From Hominimerdicola alba 8 (GTDB lineage Bacteria > Bacillota > Clostridia > Oscillospirales > Ruminococcaceae): 64,000 nucleotides of DNA. Location: the NCBI RefSeq assembly GCF_000178155.2, contig NZ_ADKM02000050.1, forward strand, positions 55,014-119,013. Reading direction: 5' to 3'. A program made the translations under genes and the position numbers. How positions within the stretch are numbered: position 1 is the stretch's first letter; the number at the start of each line of letters is the position of its first letter. This document shows, piece after piece, positions 53,119 through 62,779 of this stretch. The notes under the pieces were generated by a model. The model did no database searches. It was not told where the DNA came from and was given only the letters and a program-made list of their open reading frames with translations.

Positions 53119-56092
53119 CCGTTTTATCCGCCTTTTCGGACAAAGTTTTTTCATCGTCTATCTCTATCATCACAGGTTCGGGCACCTGCGCACCGCTGTA
53201 TTTCGGTTCGGGCAGAACATCACCATTTTCGCCCGTATCTTCTTCCGACTGCATCGCGCGTATCATCTTCTTTCCGCCGCCCAGTTCCCATACAGATATG
53301 ACAGCCAGCAGTATAACACCGAAAATGCTTACCACCAGCGAAAGCCGCCAGTAGTTCGGTGAGAACTTCATCTTTATTACGTTCTCACCCTTTTCAAGGG
53401 GTATGGCGATAAGCGTGTCATCGACCGCCTTAATCGGAGTGACAGTCTTTCCGTTGACGGTTATGTTCCAGCCATTCTCATATGGTATGGTCGTGAACAA
53501 AAGCTGACCGTCCTCTTCACCGTTGACTCTGCCCGTCAGCTGTGTGTCCTCAAACTCCGTCACCTCTAAGGAGTTTTCCTGCATCTTCGCGCAGGCTTGC
53601 GCAAAACCGTCATAGTCAAAGCTGTAGAACAGCTTGTCGCGCCAATAAGCCTCATTGTCATCATTGGCGATGGTCACGCGCACACGTATCTCCTGCCCCT
53701 CGATAAATCTGCCTATCTTCATTATCGAGTAGTTGTCCCCCGTGAAGAACTGTCCCACATATTCCATCTTGTACTCGCCGTCAACATAGTCGTCTTCGGG
53801 CTGATACCATATGTTGCAGCTTCTCTCATATTTGGTCGGCAGGAACATGTACAGGTCGCTGTACCTGTCCATGCGCACCACATAATCTATGTGGCATTCC
53901 TTCGTGCTGTTATCCATCGGATAGTATTTCACATGACCGTCAGTGGTATTCACCGTCATCAGATTTTCACTGGCGCTGTTCACCACATCAACAGGCTTGA
54001 AGAAGTCATACTCCTCGCCCGCCAGCGCATTGAACAGCCTGTTCTGGTTCTCAAAAGGGTCATCATCGTCCAGCTTCACGCCTGCTATGTCACCCTTTGC
54101 CGCCACACCAAGACCAAGTGCGTTGGGGTTCTTATAGAACTTGAAAGTGGTCGGCACAACAGTGGACTTGCCGTCAACTACCTTTTCATGGTCGAAACTT
54201 ATCTCGGTAGTCAGCTTGTACTCAGGGTAAACTTTATACCTGCTGCTGACATACATGTCATTGCCCGTTTTGTCCATCAAGTATTTTATATCGAAGATGG
54301 CATCAGTCATCGGGGTAGCGCCGTCATATTTGGTGTAGTGACCGCCGTATGCAAATCCCAGCCTGTGCAGCATCGTCAGCGCAGGTGCATTCATGGTCGA
54401 ACTTGAATGCGAAAGACTCTTGTAGCCTGTGCCTATAGCATCATTTACCGTCCTGTGGAAAGTCGCTTCCATTCGGTAGAAAGGTTCCGTGTCGTAATCC
54501 TCTATCATATCGACCGCCTTTTTCAGGTCTGACATGTAAGGTTCATAAGAACTGTACTTCGAGTATGCCACATCTACATCTATCTTTTTGATGGTGTCTA
54601 TATCCACCGCGAACAGTTCCACCGTCAGCACCATCGTCAGCGAAAGCGCCGCGACCTTTGACTTCGGATACTTTCTCACCAGATACAGCAGTACGAAATA
54701 TACCGCCAGCGCCAGCATGCTGACCCAGATGCCCTGTATCACGTTGTAAGGTTCTCCCTCAGCATTTTTGCGGGTGATGAACAGCTTGAAATGTGTGTAG
54801 TTCTCCCTCTCGCACCAGAACAGGAAGACCATCAGTCCGAAGAACACCCCGCCGATATTTTTCGCGGTTATGCCGTCAAGGTTCTCAAAACTCTTGAACG
54901 CCATCACCACCAGCAGGAAAGAGAACGTGAACGAGTACCTGAAAGGCAGCCAGTTAGGCACCTGAAAGCCGTGCATAGCCATATCCCACGGCTTGATGTA
55001 CATAAGCACCACCATTATGGCAGCCAGTATGCCGTCAGCCGCTTTCTCCTTGACGGTTATCTTCTCATTCATGAAATACAGCGGCACCAGCAGAAGCACC
55101 AAAGTACCGCAGTATATCATCGGCATGCCCTCAGGGTATACCGTATCGTAAGTCATGGGGAACAGCTTTGTGATGAATGTCAGGAAATCGAACTGTGTCG
55201 CCAGCGAAAAATCGGGTTCGGTAAACTCGAACTTGCCCAGTTTCAGCGAATTGTACACAGGTATCAGCACCCACGCCGCACACAGCAGTGCCACCACAGT
55301 TCCCGCCCCAAAAGCCAGACACCGCAGTATGAACTTCTTCGGCAGTGCCCTTTTCGGGTCACTGAGACAGGTATAGCAGAAGTAGAAAAACGTGAAGATG
55401 CCCACCATATAGCCGATGTAAAAATGCGCTATGAACATCAGTGCCAGCGGTACTATATAGGGCAGCAGCTTCCCCTCTTTCACCAGCCGCTGAACGCCCC
55501 AACATATAAGAGGCAGATATATCAGCCCGTCAAGCCACATGGGGTCCATCAGCTGTACCACCATGTACGCCATCAGCGCATACATCAGCGGGAAGATCAC
55601 CAGCGACACCGTTTTCGGCTCTTTCTTTGCCGACCGTTTCAGAAAGAAACAGCATGTCACCGCAGATGACCCGATTTTCGCCAGCTGTATTATCAGTATG
55701 GCAGTAAGCATCATGTGTCGCGGCATCAGCGCTATTATTATCATAAACGGGCTTGCAAGATAATAGGCGAATATGCCGAACATCTCACCGCTCAGATTGC
55801 GCGACCAGCTGTATATCCAGCTTTCGTTGCCCCAGAAGGCTTCGCGGTAATGTTCATAGTAGTAAACGTACTGACCGTTGAGGTCAAGCACCAGCACCGA
55901 ACCGTCACCGATAGGGTGTATCTTAAAGAAAGCATACGACCCGTACATTATCGCCGCTGACAGGAAGAACACCGCAAAGTATATCCGCCTGTCTATGCAG
56001 AAACCTCCTATGTTTTCAAGAAAACGCCTGACAGCACTGCCCCTCTTCGCAGGCGGGGTCAGCGGTGCAGACATTGCCGATGAATTACCCAT
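53102..56092 (-). CDS. YfhO-family membrane glycosyltransferase-like protein
   Basis: 996 residues with a GT-C-like layout: about a dozen TM segments in the first 450 residues (DLNGQYVYYYEHYREAFWGNES in the first outer loop is typical of YfhO), then a large extracytoplasmic domain and a last TM near 925-945. YfhO of Bacillus transfers GlcNAc from a lipid carrier onto lipoteichoic acid, and works with the CsbB glycosyltransferase. Here the upstream gene is exactly such a GT2 enzyme, overlapping by 8 nt. The C-terminal cytoplasmic tail is acidic. The polymer modified in this organism is not known. Confidence 0.82.
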   Translation of the reverse strand: MGNSSAMSAPLTPPAKRGSAVRRFLENIGGFCIDRRIYFAVFFLSAAIMYGSYAFFKIHPIGDGSVLVLDLNGQYVYYYEHYREAFWGNESWIYSWSRNLSGEMFGIFAYYLASPFMIIIALMPRHMMLTAILIIQLAKIGSSAVTCCFFLKRSAKKEPKTVSLVIFPLMYALMAYMVVQLMDPMWLDGLIYLPLICWGVQRLVKEGKLLPYIVPLALMFIAHFYIGYMVGIFTFFYFCYTCLSDPKRALPKKFILRCLAFGAGTVVALLCAAWVLIPVYNSLKLGKFEFTEPDFSLATQFDFLTFITKLFPMTYDTVYPEGMPMIYCGTLVLLLVPLYFMNEKITVKEKAADGILAAIMVVLMYIKPWDMAMHGFQVPNWLPFRYSFTFSFLLVVMAFKSFENLDGITAKNIGGVFFGLMVFLFWCERENYTHFKLFITRKNAEGEPYNVIQGIWVSMLALAVYFVLLYLVRKYPKSKVAALSLTMVLTVELFAVDIDTIKKIDVDVAYSKYSSYEPYMSDLKKAVDMIEDYDTEPFYRMEATFHRTVNDAIGTGYKSLSHSSSTMNAPALTMLHRLGFAYGGHYTKYDGATPMTDAIFDIKYLMDKTGNDMYVSSRYKVYPEYKLTTEISFDHEKVVDGKSTVVPTTFKFYKNPNALGLGVAAKGDIAGVKLDDDDPFENQNRLFNALAGEEYDFFKPVDVVNSASENLMTVNTTDGHVKYYPMDNSTKECHIDYVVRMDRYSDLYMFLPTKYERSCNIWYQPEDDYVDGEYKMEYVGQFFTGDNYSIMKIGRFIEGQEIRVRVTIANDDNEAYWRDKLFYSFDYDGFAQACAKMQENSLEVTEFEDTQLTGRVNGEEDGQLLFTTIPYENGWNITVNGKTVTPIKAVDDTLIAIPLEKGENVIKMKFSPNYWRLSLVVSIFGVILLAVISVWELGGGKKMIRAMQSEEDTGENGDVLPEPKYSGAQVPEPVMIEIDDEKTLSEKADKTVDKKE

Positions 56093-57035
56093 TTTTATCC
56101 TTATCCTCTCTTTGGCGGACTATATCGCGTATGATGTAGCGGGGGCGCTGTTTTATCTCTTCGTATATCTTCGAGATGTAATAGCCTATCACCCCAAGAC
56201 TGAACATTATTATGCTTGAAGTCAGCAATTGCAGTATTATAACAGTGGGGAAACCCGCCTCGGAATTGCCGAAAAATTTATTGTAAAGAGTGTTCACACC
56301 CAGTATTATCGATATAAGAAAAGTTATCACGCCGAATGCCGTCACTATCTGCAAAGGCGCAGATGTGAAAGAAGTTATATTGTTCACCGCAAAATGCACC
56401 AGCTGTGACGGCTTCCATTTCGATGTGCCTATCTCACGTTCAGCCACCTCGAACCACACTTTTTCGGTACTGAACCCCACCCAGCCCGACATTGCGCGGA
56501 AAAAGGTCAGTCTTTCGGGCATGCGGTTCAGCGCATCTATAACGCACCTGTCCATCAGCTTGAAGTCGGAAGCGTCCTGCATATCCAGCCCGCTCCCCTT
56601 GCCTATCAGTTTGTAGAAAAGCAGTGAAAAGCCCTTGTACACGGGATTTTCCTTACCTCTCGACTTCTTGCGTCCCTCGACTATATCCACACCGCCCTTT
56701 TCCCAGATGCGGTACATCTCGACCACAGTTTCCACAGGGAACTGCAAGTCGCAGTCAAACAGCACCGCGCAGTTGCCCCGCGCCAGTTCAAGTCCCGCAA
56801 AAATGGCGCTCTCCTTGCCGAAATTTCTGGAAAAATTCACGGCAGTGATGCGTTTGTCGCTGTTCACCATCGCCTGCATCTTCTGCCATGTTCTGTCAGC
56901 AGAACCGTCATTTATAAAGACTATCTCATAGTCAATGTCATTTTCACTCAATATCCTGCCCACAGCCGAAGCAGTGCGTTCGACATTGCCCTCCTCGTTA
57001 TAGGCAGGGATTATTACAGATATCAAATTTTTCAT
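56085..57035 (-). CDS. GT2 glycosyltransferase with two C-terminal TMs (CsbB/GtrB/DPM-like)
   Basis: 316 residues. The GT-A catalytic domain has SVIIPAYNEEGNV, IVFINDGSADRTW and the DXD-type LFDCDLQ motif, followed by DASDFKLMDR and the FFRAMSGWVGF segment. Two TMs near 230-255 and 270-292 anchor it. This is the GtrB/CsbB/YkcC class that loads a sugar onto undecaprenyl phosphate on the inner face. With the YfhO-like partner it would form a lipid-linked sugar transfer route; the flippase (GtcA-like) is not in this window. Confidence 0.87.
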   Translation of the reverse strand: MKNLISVIIPAYNEEGNVERTASAVGRILSENDIDYEIVFINDGSADRTWQKMQAMVNSDKRITAVNFSRNFGKESAIFAGLELARGNCAVLFDCDLQFPVETVVEMYRIWEKGGVDIVEGRKKSRGKENPVYKGFSLLFYKLIGKGSGLDMQDASDFKLMDRCVIDALNRMPERLTFFRAMSGWVGFSTEKVWFEVAEREIGTSKWKPSQLVHFAVNNITSFTSAPLQIVTAFGVITFLISIILGVNTLYNKFFGNSEAGFPTVIILQLLTSSIIMFSLGVIGYYISKIYEEIKQRPRYIIRDIVRQREDKDKNG

Positions 57036-57102
57036 CTCCGCTTATTTTTACACTTTTATATTACCGCCGCCAATATTTTTTTCTTCAAGCGGCAGTCAGG
57101 GT

Positions 57103-57864
57103 CTATATACTATCCCTCTCTTTTTTAGCTTCGGGGTGTTTTCTGTAGAAGCCTTCTCTCACCGCATTTGCGCGCACTGCCGCCGCTATCGCGAACACGT
57201 AGAGCGTCAGCTTGCTCATCGCCGCCATGAAGCCTGCAAATGTCTGCACGCTTTCTATCGGTATGATTCGGTTCAGCAGGTCGCAGGCGAGGTTCACCAG
57301 CATACAGATAGCGGTCTTGCCCAGTATATCTTTCAGCCGAAGCAGGTCGGTGCGGTTGTCGGTGAAATGCAGTTCACTGCGTTTTTCGGGCGATGGCGAA
57401 TCGTTCTCACACAAAAACCCGACAGCGGCAAGTATCACCCTCAGCGAGGTGAAAGTGTTCACCGCACCGAGAAAAGCCGCCGCATAAGCACCCGCAGGAC
57501 TTTTCACCAAAAACTCAAAGACAGCCGCCGCGCCAGCACTTACAAGTGCCGCGCCGGCCGAAATGACAGCGTTCCTGTGCAGCATGCCGAGCGCTGCCAG
57601 CCTTGACTTACAAAAGTGAGCGCTTTCGGGAGCAGCTTGCAGCATGTCCCGCACAACTCTCCAAACAGCGATACCCCCAAGCCCGCTTGCGCGGTCAGGG
57701 GGGTCATTCTTATCATTTTTATTTTGCTGTCCGCAGAAGTCTGTCAGCGCGGCAAAGCCCGCAGCGCAGAGGGCAAAGCCCATCGCCTTGAGGATATACC
57801 CCGCAGTCCAGCCCAGCGGCAGCTGTATCAGTAAAAGTATTATTCCCGCAATAAGGAGTTCCAT
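57103..57864 (-). CDS. Multi-pass membrane protein of unknown function
   Basis: 253 residues with hydrophobic segments near 3-20, 28-43, 98-118, 127-148, 182-198 and 208-230, and a polar loop rich in Asn/Asp/Lys at 45-60. No motif recognised. It lies 4 nt after the next gene upstream, so they are co-transcribed; its position next to envelope glycosylation genes is suggestive only. Confidence 0.6.
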   Translation of the reverse strand: MELLIAGIILLLIQLPLGWTAGYILKAMGFALCAAGFAALTDFCGQQNKNDKNDPPDRASGLGGIAVWRVVRDMLQAAPESAHFCKSRLAALGMLHRNAVISAGAALVSAGAAAVFEFLVKSPAGAYAAAFLGAVNTFTSLRVILAAVGFLCENDSPSPEKRSELHFTDNRTDLLRLKDILGKTAICMLVNLACDLLNRIIPIESVQTFAGFMAAMSKLTLYVFAIAAAVRANAVREGFYRKHPEAKKERDSI

Positions 57865-57868
57865 TCGG

Positions 57869-58417
57869 TCAGCTCTTTTTCTTCATGGTAGATTTTATCA
57901 TAAGTGCGGCACCCGATGCTATCATCGCGAAAATGATGACATACACATAAAGTGTGGTGCCGTATTTCGGGCGGAATTCAAGAGAATTCAGCAGTGATAT
58001 CACTATAACGAAAAGCCCCAGCGCGGCGGTCATGTAACCGATAAAACGCTTTTTGCCGTCAAGGAAGAATATCAGCCCGATGCCCAGCATAAGGGGTATA
58101 AGCATAACGCCGCCCGATACGTGCATACCGAACATTCTCATGCCGAAACCGAAACCGCCTGCAACGGTAAAGGAGTTGAACAGCCAGTAAAGCCCGCCGC
58201 CCAACAGCAGGAAACCTATGAAAAACTGCAGCATAGGGTTGCCCGATGAACTGTTCTGTGAAAGGTCGGTATAGCTGTAGTTAGTTGTGTTCTTATTCTT
58301 TTTGCCGAACATATCGTTCACTTCCTTTGCTTCACGGGCGTTTTTTGCGGCGAACCGCCTTGCGCTTTTTTCGGCGCGGCGCAGTTCCTTATCAAGATCC
58401 GTTTTATTTCCGAACAC
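57869..58417 (-). CDS. Four-TM membrane protein
   Basis: 182 residues if translation starts at GTG 58417, which has GGAGG seven bases upstream. An ATG at 58435 gives 188 residues but lacks a site and would contain it. The N-terminus is basic and helical (ELRRAEKSARRFAAKNAREAKEV). Then come four hydrophobic helices with a Gly/Phe/Met-rich turn (GGFGFGMRMFGMHVSGGVMLIP). No family is certain. A near-perfect promoter lies about 200 nt upstream. Confidence 0.65.
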   Translation of the reverse strand: MFGNKTDLDKELRRAEKSARRFAAKNAREAKEVNDMFGKKNKNTTNYSYTDLSQNSSSGNPMLQFFIGFLLLGGGLYWLFNSFTVAGGFGFGMRMFGMHVSGGVMLIPLMLGIGLIFFLDGKKRFIGYMTAALGLFVIVISLLNSLEFRPKYGTTLYVYVIIFAMIASGAALMIKSTMKKKS

Positions 58418-58625
58418 CTGCCGCCCTCCGTCCATGATATCTTATAACGAAGTTCATGTCATGCGGTCATCCGCCGACACATCAAATGTTATATTACAGC
58501 AAACGGCAAAGATCCATGCCGCCTGCAAAGCCTGTTTTCTTTCTGTAGTGCGATCATCATCTATGTCCCCCCGCATATGCGGAGAAACATATAATGATAA
58601 TCTTTTTGTTGTTCTCTCTTTCTAT
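58418..58625 (-). other. 208-nt leader with a possible short upstream ORF
   Basis: The leader of the 57869 gene is long. It contains a short palindrome (CCGCATATGCGG) and a 23-codon frame at 58489-58560 preceded by GGGGGG. No known riboswitch was recognised. The short frame may be a leader peptide or chance. Confidence 0.35.
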
Positions 58626-58631
58626 GCTTTA

Positions 58632-58660
58632 ATTATAAGCTATTTTGCCCCGAATGTCAA
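58632..58660 (-). promoter_or_regulatory. Consensus promoter of the 57869-57103 membrane genes
   Basis: TTGACA (58655-58660) and TATAAT (58632-58637) on the minus strand with a 17-nt spacer. Confidence 0.87.
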
Positions 58661-58800
58661 TACTTCCGCGATTGCACTTGTGTTAATGTCGGTTGCACTT
58701 TTTTATAAATCTATGTATATTTCAACAAAATATACGCAAGCAAATCAGAACACTGCCAAAATTTCCTCTTTTGCAAAGTATGCCGTCCCTTTCCGCAGTA

Positions 58801-58829
58801 TTGACTTTTAATGGGTCATACATTATAAT
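58801..58829 (+). promoter_or_regulatory. Promoter-like element ahead of MITE copy C
   Basis: TTGACT (58801-58806) and TATAAT (58824-58829) with a 17-nt spacer. The next supported gene on this strand starts about 500 nt later, so it may drive a long leader, a small RNA or nothing. Confidence 0.6.
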
Positions 58830-58853
58830 ACATATAAGTGATAAATGAAAATA

Positions 58854-58930
58854 TGACTATCCCTTTAACACTCCTGCTGAAAATGCGGCAAGCCAAAGCA
58901 TGATCGGGCGTTGTGTCAGCGGAATGACCA
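58854..58930 (+). mobile_element. MITE-like element, degenerate copy C
   Basis: The start ATATGACTATCCCTTTA and the end GTGTCAGCGGAATGACCA match the two ends of the elements at 2153 and 21619 in reverse orientation, but the middle has drifted and shrunk (77 bp). It lies just after a strong plus-strand promoter. Confidence 0.55.
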
Positions 58931-59230
58931 CAAATGCAAATACACATATATTGCTCACACAGCATTTACCCGATTGGTCATATTTCATTTATATCAAGGT
59001 AATACTGACGGCAATTATAATCACAAAGCACAAAAACCGACTGATGTCACAGGTCAAAGGGCAATTTTTGACTTGAAAAATGCGTCAAAAAATGTTAAAC
59101 CTAAAATAAAGAACATGCTCAACTGTCGGGTACACTATTATAATGATGGCATGGGTGCGTTTAACGTTCACCGAAATGCCGATCGTTACGGCAGAGCGTG
59201 GTCTTTATAGCAATCCAACTTTTTAAATTC
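58931..59230. other. Intergenic stretch without a supportable gene
   Basis: A 99-residue frame covers 58911-59210 but starts inside the repeat, lacks a ribosome-binding site and shows no protein-like pattern. Nothing else was recognised. Confidence 0.4.
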
Positions 59231-59283
59231 ACAAAATCCGGTCGCAAAAGCTGGGATTTATGGGTTTTGTGACCGGATCTTGT
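59231..59283 (+). other. Long stem-loop upstream of the xylanase gene
   Basis: ACAA plus ATCCGGTC and CAAAA on one side pair with TTTTG, GACCGGAT and TTGT on the other, with two mismatches and a central GCTGGGATTTATGG. It lies about 55 nt before the xylanase start. No T-run follows directly; it may be a leader structure. Confidence 0.5.
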
Positions 59284-59336
59284 CTGAATTTTAAGGCGGA
59301 TCGCTATAATTACGGGAAAGCGAGGTCGGTGCCCGA

Positions 59337-61385
59337 ATGGGAAACAGACTTTTTGTACGCCGCGCGGCGCTGGCTGCCGCACTGGTCTGCGCAGTCGGAA
59401 TGACAGCAGGCTGCGGCGGTACGGCTGACGATGACAGCAGATCGGTTTCTGCGGCTGAAACAACTACACGGTCGGAGGGGCAGACGGAAACTATGACAGA
59501 TAAGGAAGAACAGGTGTTCACCGAAAATATCACAGGTTCGGCTGACGGATACGACTACGAACTCTGGAAAGATAACGGTGACACCGAGATGACCGTCATG
59601 GACGGCGGAAAATTCAAGTGCAGCTGGGACAACATCAACAATGCGCTGTTCCGCAGGGGGCAGAAGTTCGACTGCACAAAGACTTATAAGGATCTTGGAA
59701 ATATCTCTATTAAATATGGTGTTGACTATCAGCCCGACGGCAACTCCTACATGTGCGTTTACGGCTGGACGAGAGATCCGCTGGTGGAATATTACATCGT
59801 AGAAACATGGGGTTCGTGGAGGCCACCCGGAGCGACAGCACCGCTGGGCACTGTGACGGTGGACGGCGGCACATACGACATCTACAAGACCACCAGATAC
59901 GAACAGCCATCGATAGACGGCACAAAGACCTTCGACCAGTACTGGAGCGTAAGGCAGGTCAAGCCCGAAATGAACGGTACGAAGCTGGAGGGGACGATAT
60001 CTGTTTCAAAGCACTTTGATGCGTGGGAACAGGTGGGTCTTGAGTTGGGAAATATGTATGAAGTCGCGCTGAATATAGAGGGATATCAGTCAAAGGGTCA
60101 TGCGGAGATCTACGAGAACGAACTGACCATAGACGGGAACTATTCGGCTGACCCTGCGCCAGAAGTCACCAAAAATGAGGGCGGCGGCGTAATGCCTGTT
60201 GCAGGCGGCGTGGGATACTTCACCAGTAACTTTGAGGACGATGAATGCAGCTGGCAGGCAAGAGGTCCTTCGACCGTGATACAGTCGGGGGACGAGTCGC
60301 TGGAAGGCAGCGGTTCGCTGTTTGTAAGCGGACGCACCGACAACTGGAACGGCGCTTCTATAGTGCTGGATCAGGAGATATTCAAGGCGGGCAGTGCCTA
60401 CGCTTTCAAAGTGCATGCTTTGCAGAAGAGCGGCAGTGATGTCACAATGAAGCTGACTTTGCAGTACAGTGACGACGGCGGAGATCACTATGACGAAGTT
60501 GCGCAGAAGACTGTTCCGAGCGGTAAATGGACTGTGCTGGAGAACAGCGCGTTCACTATACCTGCGAGTGCGGTAAACCCGATACTTTATGTTGAGTCGC
60601 CTGACAGTCTGACAGATTTCTACATCGACTGCGCTGAGAGCAAAGGCGATGACGGCGAGGCAGTGGAGTCTTCTTCGGGGAAAACAGATGCGGAATACGT
60701 GTTTGAAGACCCTGTGGAGATAAAAAACACAGCTGACATTTCATGGATAGACAAGGATAAGCCGATGGTGGCGATAGCTTTCGATGACGGCGCAAGCGCC
60801 GCGAAAAAGGACGACCCCGCTTATCGGATAATCGACACGATAGCTGACAACGGCTTCCATGCAACATTTTTCTATGTGGGAAGCTGGATAAAGACCGAAG
60901 AACAGGTAAAGTATGCCCACGACAAGGGCATGGAGACAGCAAACCACACCATGACACACCCATACCTCAGCGAGCTGACACCCGCCGAGATAAGGGACGA
61001 ATATGAGAAGTGCCGCGTCAAGCTGAAAGGCATAATAGGCGAAGAACCGTCGGCAATGTGCAGGCTGCCATACCTTGACGACGGCGGAGAAACTGCAAAA
61101 ACGCTCAATGATGCGGCGCTTATCACTTGTTCGGTAGACACGGGCGACTGGAACAAGGCGACTGCCGATCAGATAGTCGAGAAGCTGGAAAAGGCAATGA
61201 ACGACGGCAGTCTTGACGGCGCGATCGTGCTTTGCCACGAGAACTATGCGACTACAGCTGAGGCTATGGAGAGGTTCGTACCGAAGCTGAAAGAAGCGGG
61301 CTGGCAGGTAGTAACAGTGTCGGAAATGTTCGCGGCAAGAGAAAAAACGATGATGGGCGGGACTATCTACAGGAAGATCGGATAA
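59337..61385 (+). CDS. Lipid-anchored xylanase/acetyl xylan esterase (GH11-CBM22-CE4)
   Basis: 682 residues. Lipobox TAGC (Cys26), Thr/Glu linker, GH11 xylanase at about 62-268 with nucleophile Glu151 in LVEYYIVE and acid/base Glu248 in NIEGYQSKG, a CBM22-like xylan-binding module at about 292-435, then a CE4/NodB esterase at about 475-670. The esterase metal site is seen as FDDGA (Asp484) and HTMTHP (His537, His541), with DTGDW and LCHE later. The three parts would cut and deacetylate xylan on one chain. Related Ruminococcus enzymes carry dockerins; here a lipid anchor replaces it. A TATAAT at about 59309 may be its promoter. Confidence 0.92.
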   Translation: MGNRLFVRRAALAAALVCAVGMTAGCGGTADDDSRSVSAAETTTRSEGQTETMTDKEEQVFTENITGSADGYDYELWKDNGDTEMTVMDGGKFKCSWDNINNALFRRGQKFDCTKTYKDLGNISIKYGVDYQPDGNSYMCVYGWTRDPLVEYYIVETWGSWRPPGATAPLGTVTVDGGTYDIYKTTRYEQPSIDGTKTFDQYWSVRQVKPEMNGTKLEGTISVSKHFDAWEQVGLELGNMYEVALNIEGYQSKGHAEIYENELTIDGNYSADPAPEVTKNEGGGVMPVAGGVGYFTSNFEDDECSWQARGPSTVIQSGDESLEGSGSLFVSGRTDNWNGASIVLDQEIFKAGSAYAFKVHALQKSGSDVTMKLTLQYSDDGGDHYDEVAQKTVPSGKWTVLENSAFTIPASAVNPILYVESPDSLTDFYIDCAESKGDDGEAVESSSGKTDAEYVFEDPVEIKNTADISWIDKDKPMVAIAFDDGASAAKKDDPAYRIIDTIADNGFHATFFYVGSWIKTEEQVKYAHDKGMETANHTMTHPYLSELTPAEIRDEYEKCRVKLKGIIGEEPSAMCRLPYLDDGGETAKTLNDAALITCSVDTGDWNKATADQIVEKLEKAMNDGSLDGAIVLCHENYATTAEAMERFVPKLKEAGWQVVTVSEMFAAREKTMMGGTIYRKIG

Positions 61386-61728
61386 TGCTATCTGGGCAAA
61401 AATTGCGATTGGCTGATTTTTTGTAAAATTTGACCATCAGTGCGTAAATTTCGGCATATATGTTCTTGCAAATTGTTAGGGCGTATGGAAAATTTTTAGC
61501 TTTTAGAAATTTATTTTTCAGACAACTACAGGAAATTCTTGTAAAAGACAATACAACTTTTTGACAAACGTGTGATTATCGCAATTAATGGTCAAAATCC
61601 ATCTCTAACAACGCAATAATCGGTTAGTCAATTTATTGTAGTTGTACTAAAATGGTTACATGGATATATGTAAGCAGTTGCAGATATAAGGCAGCTGCGG
61701 AAATTACAATTATTGGAGGTAACCGTAT
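61386..61728. other. AT-rich promoter region of the surface protein gene
   Basis: No gene seen. It contains TTGACA at about 61561 with only a weak downstream -10, and a long AT-rich leader ending in TTGGAGGTAACC just before the next start. No clear terminator for the xylanase gene was found here. Confidence 0.4.
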
Positions 61729-62541
61729 ATGAAAATTTCTAAGATCTTTGCGGGCATGTCCGCACTGGCTATCGCAGGCATGACAGCTATCCCTGCTTTT
61801 GCAGATAAGACCTTCATCGACAACACAGGTCTGGATTATGTCGAGATAAAAGAGGTTGACGGCATTTCCCAGTACTATGTAGATCTGGGCAAGAGCCCTT
61901 ATGATCCAGCGACCGTTACTGCTGTAACTTTCAAGTTCAGCGTTGACGACTCTGACGGTTTTGGCGGCGGTCTGATGCTCAACAGCAATAAGAGCGGCTG
62001 GGATCAGGACACCACTGTTAAGGGCGACTGGGGCAACGAAGGCGCTGATAAGACCATCACTGCTGAGGGTTCTGACGGCGAGTACAGCCTGACATTTGAG
62101 TTCGGCGCACTGGGCGAAGAGTACTGGGGCGCACCTACCGATGAACAGTATTGGGCACAGGTAGTTTGCCAGCTTTGGTGGGGCAAGGACGTTACCATGA
62201 ACGCAATTGAGATAGCAGGCGAAGAGAAGGCTGCTGCTCCTACCGAGAGCAAGGCTGAAGAAGAGTCTAAGGCAGAAGAGAGCAAGGCTGAGGATTCCTC
62301 CAAGGCTGAGGAGTCTTCTAAGGCAGAAGAGTCCAGCAAGGCTGCTGAGTCTTCCAAGGCTGCCGAGTCCAGCAAGGCTTCCACGACCACTACAACTACT
62401 ACCACAACAACTACTTCCAAGGCAAGCGATGCTACCGCTACTGCTGACAACAGCAACCAGGCAACAGGCGCTACCGCAGGTATAGCTCTGGCTGGTCTGG
62501 CACTGGCAGGTGCAGTTGCAGTTGTTTCCAAGAGAAAGTAA
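61729..62541 (+). CDS. Cell-surface protein with Ser/Lys and poly-Thr linker and sorting-like C-terminus
   Basis: 270 residues. Signal peptide ending PAFA (about 25), a beta-rich domain (about 26-165) with YYVDLGKSP, VTFKFSVDDSDGFGGGLML and CQLWWGKDVTMNAIEIAG that looks like a carbohydrate-binding sandwich, then repeats of SSKAEE and a run of eleven or more Thr. The end is NQATGATAGIALAGLALAG with a KRK tail. That resembles a non-standard sortase signal (xxxTG, hydrophobic, basic). Probably wall-attached and binding sugar polymer; the ligand is unknown. Confidence 0.7.
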   Translation: MKISKIFAGMSALAIAGMTAIPAFADKTFIDNTGLDYVEIKEVDGISQYYVDLGKSPYDPATVTAVTFKFSVDDSDGFGGGLMLNSNKSGWDQDTTVKGDWGNEGADKTITAEGSDGEYSLTFEFGALGEEYWGAPTDEQYWAQVVCQLWWGKDVTMNAIEIAGEEKAAAPTESKAEEESKAEESKAEDSSKAEESSKAEESSKAAESSKAAESSKASTTTTTTTTTTTSKASDATATADNSNQATGATAGIALAGLALAGAVAVVSKRK

Positions 62542-62583
62542 TTTTTCGCGGACTCATAACAAAGCAATAAATAAGTAAAGCTA

Positions 62584-62618
62584 CAGGCGCTGTTGGCAGC
62601 AACTGCGCCTGTTTTCAC
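62584..62618 (+). terminator. Terminator of the surface protein gene
   Basis: ACAGGCGC pairs with GCGCCTGT, followed by four Ts. Confidence 0.75.
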
Positions 62619-62779
62619 GCCCTTCAAATTGTGAAAATATACAAAATTTACAAATTTACGCCAGTTATTTTATTTATAAATCATAATTTTGGCATTTTGC
62701 AACAGGCGGCTGAACTGTCATATGGCTCAGCCAAATGTTGTGACAGAACACAGTTTATATCGAAACGGAGGCTAATCAA

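Noticed and set aside
58418..58625. Leader of the 57869 gene considered as a known riboswitch
   Set aside because: No match to conserved cores of riboswitch classes that I can recognise by eye; a covariance-model scan was not possible.
58911..59210. 99-codon plus-strand frame between MITE copy C and the xylanase gene
   Set aside because: It starts inside the repeat, has no ribosome-binding site and no protein-like pattern.
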